64,000 nucleotides of DNA from Adiantum capillus-veneris. Taxonomy: Eukaryota; Streptophyta; Polypodiopsida; Polypodiales; Pteridaceae. The stretch spans positions 124,714,391 through 124,778,390 of the forward strand of contig CM043947.1 in assembly GCA_014529385.2 (NCBI GenBank), given 5' to 3'. The notes beneath the pieces were generated by a model, which saw only the letters and a list, made by a program, of their open reading frames with translations, ran no database searches and was not told the origin of the DNA. Both the position numbers and the translations under genes were made by a program. Shown here piece after piece: positions 56,669 through 64,000 of the stretch; within the stretch, counting starts at the first letter, position 1; each line of letters begins with the position of its first letter.

Positions 56669-57351
56669 CCTTGTTTAATTATTGTGAAGTCACTTGAATT
56701 TGGAAACTTATAAATGGGCAATTCTATTATTGTGCTGGCTAGCTAGTCACTTAGAGATCTTGCTCACCCTTTTCCATGTGAAGATATTTTGACTATCTCT
56801 CAGGAATTTACATTGTTTTACAAGGCAGGAAGAGTCTTTCACATGATTTGGATTATGCATATGCTCAAAGTCAGCAGTTGCTTGTCTTTCAAGAAGTTCT
56901 TATTTATGTTTTTTGTCTTACATTACCCATCTTACTCTATCTATTCTTGCAAATTGTAAGCTTCCTATTCTTGTTTGTTTGTTTATTGCATTCTGTCTGG
57001 TGTTTTCAAGATTTCTTGCCTTGTCATCTAGAGCCCAAGACTAGTTTTTGTTGTGCTATTGATAGTCATTATGTATTATCTTATATGCTTCCCTGTAGTC
57101 TATGCATAGAGCACTACATATAATTGCTCAGGTCTTCTCAAGACTTCGTCAATCAAATGTCATTGTTTGTAAATTGAGCTCTAATCCATTTGATTTTGCT
57201 TTTGTTGGTAGTGTGGATGGTGGTTGATTTTTTGATGGTATTTGGGTGGGAGGTTTTTGTTCTTGGGGATCGGCCTGATGCTTGGCATGAGTATGCAACA
57301 TCTTTATATGGTGTACTAGGCCAACTCCAGGTTATAATATCTAGGGCTGCT
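56669..57351. other. No recognised gene
   Basis: T-rich plus strand with short hydrophobic frames that match nothing I know. It separates Gypsy-4 from LINE-2. Confidence 0.4.
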
Positions 57352-59165
57352 TGCATGAGAGACTTGAGCTCGAAGCCGGTGAAGCAACAACTCCTTCCAT
57401 TGATCCTCCCCTTTGAAGCAATGCTCCGACCACAAAATTTCCAAGAAGGGCTCTGCTCTGTTGTGTTAGGTCGATAATCCCCATCCCACCCTGAGAATAT
57501 GGTAAGGTGATGACTTGCCAGGTTACTTTGGCCCTGGCTAAGTGAGTGTCCCGCCCTGACCAGATAAAATTATTGATCAGCCTCTCTAGCTGACTGATAC
57601 AAGAGCTTGAGAAGATCCAGCAAGACATGACGTACCACATAGTAGACAACATCATGGTTGACCACTACAACTCTGCCTGCCAAAGAGAACCGTTCCGAAC
57701 TCCAATGCAGCAACCCCTCCTAATGGACAGGAGGAGGGGAGTACTCTGCTGCTCAGGGGACAAGTCCTGGCCAGCCCAAGTCCTGGCCAACGTGACAACC
57801 CAGATAACAAAATGGATTCCCTATGGGAATCCACTTGAAACCCTCACCTAGCGACCAATCAAGCGTAGAAGCACTGCCAACCTAGAAATCTATTATCCTC
57901 CTCCAGGTGATCAATGCTCTTGATGCACCACAAAACACATCAAGATCTTCCTCACACTTGTGTAGATTGGCCTCCTCACCCTCCAAATACAAGGTTGAGT
58001 CATCGGCAAACTCAACGTCAAGTAGCTCATCTCCCCTATTAGGGGAGCTCTAAACCACACAAGCCAACCTGTTGTGAAGTCAAAAATCTTCTCATGGCCT
58101 CATCATCATAGAATAGAAAGAGGAAGGGGGCTAGAGGGCAATTGTGTAATGATCGAATGTGTGAGCATGAAGCATTTCCCTCTTCCCCCTACAGAGAACC
58201 TGACTATGCGCACACCTGTAGAGAGCAAACACACCTATGATCCAAGCATCTGAGAAACCCATCTTGCGTAGATTGCCCTCCAAGAAGTCCAAGTCAACTC
58301 TGCTGTAAGCCTTCCCAAAACCGAGAAGAAGTATCACTAGATAGATTGTCTCCTCGGAGACGTACGAGGGTAGATGCCTCCGAAAAGTGAAGATGTTGTC
58401 AAGGATACTACGCTCCTTGACAAAACCTGTCCGAGTCCCATGTAGAATGCACTCCAGTAGACTTTGCTAGAATTTTGTAGGCTGAGTTGAGGATGGTGAT
58501 GGGTCGCCACTGTCGAATCTCATCCAAGTAGCCTCCCTCCTTGGGAATAAGGTAAATCAAGCCCTTAATCATGATGTTAGGCATCTCTCTAGTGTGTAAG
58601 CTGTACTGAAATGCACTGCAAAGATCTGAACCAAGCAAGTCCTAGTATTCCAAAAGAAGCTGGGAGTCAAGTCATCCTTCCTTGGACATCTACCTCGGAG
58701 GAGTGCTTTGAGGGCCTCATGGAGCCTCTAGCTAAAGGGGGAGCTCTAGTCTCTGATTTGCATCTCCTCAGCAACAAGGCAAAGTACTTGCACCCAAACT
58801 TGCTCTCTACATGCATCCTAACACTCTGACTGGTTAAGTTGACAATAAACCACGATAAAAGTCAATATCAACTACACCCAAATCCTCAAGCTCTAAAGCA
58901 ACTGACTCGTCGGGTCTCCTCAACTAGCTGACATTGGTGTGTGCATGGAGGGGCCCCACCATCTCAAAGAACTCCCTAGTTACTCTGACACCCACTTGGG
59001 TCCACTGAGATGCCTGCCAATGGAAGGCAAACTCATGATGCCACTCCTCAATGCTAGCCAGCTCCCGTTGAGCCTGCTGCACCTGCTCCTCCAACCAAGG
59101 ACTGTCTGGGTGATGCTCCTAGATCCTCTGCATGGAAACAATGCCCAGTTGTAGATGCTTCTCCT
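57352..59165 (-). pseudogene. LINE-2: RT fragment related to LINE-1
   Basis: Aligns with about 14250-16180 of LINE-1 on the same strand. Recognisable pieces are KGLIYLIPKEGG and RQWRPITILNSAYKILAK (near 58550), LLLGFGKAYSRVDLDFLEG (58330), the RT box VEFADDSTLYLEGE (near 58000), and CWIFSSSCISQLERLINNFI and KVTWQVITLPYSQGGMGI (57620-57490). Several stops are present. It is cut on the right at 59165, where the Gypsy-5 LTR begins, and on the left near 57352. Confidence 0.85.
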
Positions 59166-59334
59166 TGTAATGTGCAACAAAAGTGAATGATGGAGTATGG
59201 CTCAAGATGAGTGATCAGTGATTGCTCAAGGTTCTTGGTACTTAGAGAAAGGGAGAGCCTTCCTCGACTTAATGAGAGCATGACCTAAAAAAGAGAGTGG
59301 AATGTAAACTATGGATGAGAGCACAGGAGAATGC

Positions 59335-59400
<66 letters not shown>

Positions 59401-59402
<2 letters not shown>

Positions 59403-60188
59403 TTAAGTATGGAGCCCGATTTACCCTTGTAATTTTTTGTGGTAAAAGCGCACATTTGTAAGGCCCCCATTATGAGGAGAAGCCATCATGCGTGAAGGAA
59501 AATCACTCACCGGAAACCAAAATTTTCACGGACAAGAATCAAGGGCAACTTTAGAGGCCTCGGGGACGGAGGCCCCCGAGACTTTTTTTTTTCGCCGGAA
59601 TATTCCTTTTCGCCAGAATATTATGGTCGGACGGCCGCTGGAAAACAACCAGTCGGTTGGTCGGTGGCCGGTAGTCAATGGCCGATGGCCGGTGGTCGGA
59701 AGTCAATGGCCGGTGGCCGGTGGTCGAAAGTCAATGGCCGGTGGCCGAATTCAAAAGCGGACTTGTCTTCTCAAGGGCGGCCACACATGGGCGGATTGGA
59801 GGGTCCGATTTGGACTTATTCGCACAAGGGCGGCTACACATGGCTGTCTCTCATAAGAGAGGGCAACCCTTTTGGCCTATAAAAGGAGGCCACTTCTACA
59901 CACATTTCATAGTGTGAAGTTGATGCAACAAGGTGAGTGTGAGGTGGTGAGAGTGAAGCAAGGCGGGAGCTCTATCAAGGGCTTAATCCCTTTGTAAACT
60001 ACTTCTTCTTTTGAAGTGCTACAGCCATTGAGTGGATGCTTTCCCGTGAACGTAGCCCACATTGGGTGAACCACGTATATCGTGTGTACTCTCTCTCTCT
60101 CTCTACTCTATAATCTCTTGTGTGTGAAATCTATCTCTCTCCATTAAGTAATCTACTCAAAAATCTATTTAGCTACGTCTTATTTCCT

Positions 60189-60192
<4 letters not shown>
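59401..60192 (+). mobile_element. Solo LTR8 inserted in a GA microsatellite
   Basis: 792 bp bounded by TGTTAAGTATGG and TTTCCTAACA, with inverted ends TGTTA/TAACA, flanked on both sides by GA repeat (AGAGA duplication). A plus-strand TATA box (CCTATAAAAGG) lies at 59876-59886. A CT run lies near 60091. There is no internal coding region, so it is a solo LTR, probably copia-like from its ends. Confidence 0.85.
59674..59757. repeat. 28-bp minisatellite within LTR8
   Basis: GTCAATGGCCGGTGGCCGG-type units begin at 59674, 59702 and 59730, the third partial. The tryptophan/glycine-rich frames across it (WPVVGSQWPVAGG) are translations of the repeat. Confidence 0.85.
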
Positions 60193-60249
<57 letters not shown>

Positions 60250-61284
60250 ATGACACCAGATGGGGTTCCAAACCCCCCTTTGAGGGCCTCCCTCTCTATT
60301 TCTAGAGAGGTATTTGCTTAAGATTACACAAGGTCTGGTACAATGCTTTTTGATGCTATGATGCTTGATGATGGCTATGTCGTCGACGACGATGATGATG
60401 TGGATGTCAAGACTAATGGGCTGAAATATGAAATAATGGTTCTACCATCGTGGATCTACTACTGTGGCAATACTAGGGCTGCTATGCAGTGGTTGATGCT
60501 GGTGAGGCCGAAAATTGCAAACCCTAGGTGATCTGATGGCTGGTAACTGAAAACACTGATACTGAAATGGACTGAAATCTGATAGATCTGCTACGATGGG
60601 AAAGCTCGACTAGGATCTATAGCTATAATGGTCTGATCTAAGAACGCTGCTATTCAAGGCTGAAAAGGTTGTCACTGATCTGCAAAAACGCTAGGAGCCT
60701 TGCTGAGGAACTTTGGAAGGCTGATCTATGGCACGACTTGCTTCTGTGCACTTGATCTCTCTTGGTGTTCTGCCTTTCTCTAGTGCCAAGGCCTTCCCTT
60801 TATATCAACAAGGAATTGTGTCAAGTAATTGTCCCTTAGCCTCCACGATTTGCATAAATTGTCACTTATTAATTTTAGGCTATAAGGGGTGGCTCATATG
60901 CAATGGCTTACTGGGTGCATAGACTGGAAAATTCTCATGCTAGGTACTAGGTACTGATGCTAGTGATCTTGGGTTGTGCTATCAAAGGGTATGTAGCTAC
61001 TCTAAGAGATTGGACAGGCACGGCCTGCATACAAATTCACAAGGTTGTGAGAACACTTCCTAGGCTTCCTAAACCCTAGGAACAACATGTACATAGGGTT
61101 AGATGTGCAAGTGACATCCCCCCCTTTTCAAGATGAGGTACTGGTAACGAGTTGTATGGCGTCCATAGAGTTTTTCAACAACTCCTGGGATCCTACGAAG
61201 CACTCTGCACTGGCCCACTCTACTGTGTGGGTTGAGTGATACTTGAACTTCATGAAAGTGTGCAATGCTTACTTCTTTGGGCCG

Positions 61285-61778
61285 CGCCGCTTTAGCGAAG
61301 AACCACGGGGAGGTGCTCCTTTATCTCTGAGAGAGAGAGTGTTTTCTTTCCAATCCATGCGTGTATTATAACCTTTAAACCACTTAATGCCAAAAATCAA
61401 ATCACATCCTTTTAGAGGAAAAACCACAAATCTACAACAAAAACCAACATTTTGAACTAACACTGTCACATCAGGACATTCATGCGTGAACGAAGAGAGC
61501 ATGCCAGGACAAAATCTAGAGATCACAATGGGATATATGGGAAGAGCTTCTAAACATACGCTCTTCACGAGAGAGTCTCTAATCACATCATGCATACTAC
61601 ACGAATGAAACAAGATCACAATGCATGTACTATTCACATCACCATAACACTTCATGAGAGACTCATCTACATGATCATGAGAAACATTGGACACATTAGA
61701 TTTCTCCCTGAGTGCATTCATAGATGATGTGGATTCTGTGGGTCCTTTAGGGTCTTCCTTAGGACAATCTCGTTTCAT
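61285..61778 (-). pseudogene. Gypsy-5 protease with lost active site
   Basis: The frame runs MKRDCPKEDPKG (end of the zinc knuckle) to MDWKENTLSL. The loop aligned with ILFDPGSMHDVIS of Gypsy-1 reads ILFHSCSMHDVI, so the catalytic aspartate is replaced. The KGCDLIFGIKWF block is kept. The frame is open for about 165 residues, yet the enzyme should be inactive. Confidence 0.75.
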
Positions 61779-61856
61779 GTGACCTTTAGCGTGACACTTA
61801 AAACATCTTTTGTCTCATGCATATTCGGCTCGTTGTTCAAGAGTTAACCAACCTCC

Positions 61857-62331
61857 TTAAATTCCTTGAGCAAATTTTTCATCAGGTGTCAGCTTAGGGG
61901 TTTCCTGAGTTCTAACCTTTCCTTTATCATCATTGTCAAAATTTTGTGCTCTATGTGTAGAAGAAGATTGAGAAGAAGAATTACTGTCATGCTTACCAAT
62001 GGTCTTACTGTGCTTACCATTCAGTTGGTCTTGAGAAGAGCTCGACTTGTTCTCTTTTGGCTTGCCTTTGTTGTGCTTCATTTCTTGTGCTAAGGTGATT
62101 TTGATGGCATCATTATAGTCCTTAGGACTAAAAACTTGCAGATCAAACTTGATGTACTCGTTTAACCCAAAGAGGAAAGCCTCCTTTGTGATCCTTATCC
62201 GACTTACGCAATTGAACGCCAATTTGCAAAATATGGTTAGAAAAAGACATAACCCTTTGCCACCTACCCTCAAATTTCCTGGAAACCAAGTGGGACTTCA
62301 CTTTGGAGCCATTTGTGGTGGAAGAACTCAT
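61857..62331 (-). pseudogene. Gypsy-5 gag, shortened and frameshifted
   Basis: It begins near MSSSTTNGSKVKSH at 62331, then WQRVMSFSNHILQIGVQLRK, a frame change, and EAFLFGLNEYIKFDLQVF, IKITLAQEMKHNKGKPKENK and a serine/lysine linker. It aligns with the C-terminal gag of Gypsy-1 (5798-5218). Most of the N-terminal half is missing. Confidence 0.75.
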
Positions 62332-62990
62332 ATTTTTTGTGTTTTCCTATCACCTACTCTTCTCCCATTTTGCCTTAGTTATCATCTTTTTCACACACAC
62401 ACTTAGTCTTGGACAATTTTTTCTCATGTCCCACTCCTACGCAGCCCTCTCAAGCTTCCATGGCTGCACCTCTTCCTCTTCCCTTGCTTGTGAGTGAGTG
62501 CACTAAAAAACTATACACTATCTATGCCTAAAATCACATAATAACATGAGATCATTGTCCATTACAAGCTCTACATTAATTAGCCACAAAAACACAAATA
62601 AAATCCACCATCTCTTCACCTCTTCCTAGCCAAGTCTCACTCTTTCTCACACCCATGCATCTACCTCTCTAGCATGGCCTATTCATCTCTCCTCTCTACC
62701 ACAAAAGGTGAGATAAATGTCCAATATCTTCTAAAATCCTCAAGGTTGAAGATCAGTCTATGCAATTAAGTGGTGAAAGATCACCATTTCAAGTGCCAAG
62801 GTGAAGCATCAAGGAGTTCAAGGTGGTGGTCCAAGAGGCATCTCAATTTGCCTCTCATTTTGGCCCTTAATTGTAATCAACCCTAAATGTTATCAAGTGG
62901 GAGAGGCTATATAAAGAGCCCCCCACCTTAGCTCAAGGAACTCAGCCCCTCTCCTTGGTAGTATGCCTTAGTTATTCCCTATGCAACACT
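62332..62990. other. No recognised gene; TATA-like box at 62908-62915
   Basis: TATATAAA at 62908 followed by AGAGCCCCCC resembles plant LTR promoters, so this may be part of a plus-strand LTR. No LTR partner or PBS was found to confirm it. Confidence 0.3.
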
Positions 62991-63122
62991 AGATTACCGC
63001 TTGTGTAGTGTTGCGGTAGGATTGTTCATATGCTAGATTACCGCTTGTGTAGTGTTGCGGTAGGAATGTTCATATGCTAGATTACCACTTGTGCAGTGTT
63101 GCAGTAGGATTGTTCATGTGTT
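62991..63122. repeat. 44-bp tandem repeat, three copies
   Basis: AGATTACCGCTTGTGTAGTG begins at 62991, 63035 and 63079 (the last with a few changes). The period is exactly 44 bases. Confidence 0.9.
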
Positions 63123-64000
63123 TGTGTGGGTATCTTTGTTGGCTTTGTGTGTGATTACAATGGTTTTCCACTCCATCCATCTTAAGGAGTGTCAATTTCT
63201 TAAGGTCTTGGACGCTGTTTTGTATGTGGTTGAGAAGAGTGACTACGAATGTTGAATGTTGTGGAGGTATAATCTAGATTAAGTTATTGGTACATCTCTA
63301 TTATTCATCTCTTTCCTTCCTCTCTCCACCTCCAAGCCACATTTTTCCCTTTCCTCCTCTCTTCTCTTCCACTCTCTCTTTCCATTTCCCTTCTCTTTCT
63401 TCACCCCCCCCCCCCCCCCCCCCCAATCTCTCTCTCACACACTCGCTTCTACGTGCACCATTGCAGCCATTGGCAGTATTAGTCAAGAGAGGTTTTGAGT
63501 AGGCGCCATTTCAAAATTCTCACAGCATGAGAGTGTTTCCCTCACCCTTACTTCAATCTAATCTAGAAGGATTGTGCACCCTCATCGTGCATAAGGAGAT
63601 AGCTCGATGAGCCTGCAACACAAGCATTGCATAGAGGCCACTGTGCTTGAAAGTTGTCCCTCATTGGATGGTGTGTACTATTTTCTTGGCTTCGTTGGAT
63701 GAGTGCGAATATCCTAGATCTTATATGTGTGTGTGTGTGTGTGCGAGTGCTCTCTGAGTCCCTGCAGTGCGTCCTAGCCGCACATCCTCTAAGTGGTGTC
63801 CCCCCCCCTAAGTTTTATCTCCCTCAATGATGAGGTCCCTAGGCATCGTTCTGGTGTAGAGGCCACCAAGGTGGATTTCCTTGCCTCACCGTTACGTCCC
63901 CAGAGACCCGTCGCTGCCTCTGTGTGACTATGTCTTGAGCATGCTGTGGAAGACATACCCTCTCTTTCAGATGGGTCGATTTCCAAGAAAATCTCAAGGC
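63123..64000. other. No recognised gene; pyrimidine-rich with C21 run
   Basis: CT-rich sequence (63300-63400) runs into an uninterrupted C tract at 63404-63424, and a GT run lies at 63727-63742. No coding domain was recognised on either strand. Confidence 0.5.

Larger units (their letters stand above)
59166..61116 (-). repeat. Gypsy-5 3' LTR, split by solo LTR8
   Basis: The ends TGTAATGTGCAAC and GTGCAAGTGACA, the GCTCAAGATGAGTG and GAGAGCCTTCC segments, a minus-strand TATA (GATATAAA, 60799-60806) and AAAACGC copies near 60686 show it is a divergent relative of LTR1. The GA microsatellite in it is divided by LTR8 (59401-60192). A polypurine tract follows at 61117. Confidence 0.8.
61117..62331 (-). 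mobile_element. Gypsy-5 internal region: gag and protease only
   Basis: From the polypurine tract (TCCCCCCCCTTTTC, 61117) the minus-strand order is: tail fragment (61260-61120, with THT.EWA), protease and gag zinc knuckle (61778-61285), and gag (62331-61857). The tail joins protease directly, so RT, RNase H and integrase are absent, as in Gypsy-1. No primer-binding site or 5' LTR was found to the right. Confidence 0.75.

Overview
The window is nuclear DNA of a land plant with a large, repeat-rich genome. The evidence is one plant-type gene with introns (a phosphoinositide-specific phospholipase C on the minus strand, about 22.3-25.3 kb), plant-type LTR retrotransposons primed by initiator tRNA-Met, plant LINEs with a DUF4283-like ORF1, a CACTA (En/Spm) transposon, MITE-like insertions, and very long GA/CT and CA/GT microsatellites. 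The species cannot be named from sequence alone. The density of nested decayed elements would suit a fern, gymnosperm or similar large genome, but that is inference. No rRNA gene, tRNA gene, CRISPR array or bacterial-style operon was seen.

Layout, left to right. 1-1039: a region rich in the 7-mer AAAACGC plus a GT/GA microsatellite. 1040-10891: a nest of minus-strand Ty3/gypsy elements. Gypsy-2 has its 3' LTR (LTR6) split by Gypsy-1, a nearly whole element with both LTRs, a PBS, gag and protease but no reverse transcriptase or integrase; a solo LTR6 sits in Gypsy-1's gag. 10892-20866: two LTR5 copies bracket a gypsy integrase fragment and a long minus-strand LINE (LINE-1). LINE-1 carries a hAT-like MITE in its 3' UTR and a solo LTR4 between ORF1 and ORF2. 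20867-22336: no recognised gene. 22337-25272: the PLC gene, seven in-frame exons, without the exons for the end of the Y domain and the C2 domain. 25.6-29.0 kb: a MITE with an empty-site homologue, and 5'-truncated LINE-3 on the plus strand. 29.5-30.2 kb: compound microsatellites.

32.4-39.0 kb: a copia integrase fragment cut by a CACTA transposon carrying a minus-strand TNPD-like transposase and a divergent plus-strand second gene, whose probable intron holds about 1 kb of palindromic CACACTAATG repeats. 39.0-44.5 kb: Gypsy-3X, a 5'-truncated chromovirus with its 3' LTR. 44.5-46.6 kb: copia remnants on both strands. 46.7-52.8 kb: Gypsy-3Y, a sister copy with a partial 5' LTR and PBS. 52.8-56.7 kb: minus-strand Gypsy-4 with PBS and 5' LTR. 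57.35-59.17 kb: LINE-2, a relative of LINE-1. 59.17-62.3 kb: Gypsy-5, a relative of Gypsy-1, whose LTR is split by solo LTR8. 62.3-64.0 kb: low-complexity DNA with a 44-bp tandem repeat.

Most coding sequence is broken retrotransposon code. Only PLC looks like a host gene, and it is either cut off after exon 7 or continues past the left edge through an intron of at least 22 kb that would contain the whole left-hand nest. Element names (Gypsy-1 to Gypsy-5, LTR1 to LTR8, LINE-1 to LINE-3) are local labels for this window.
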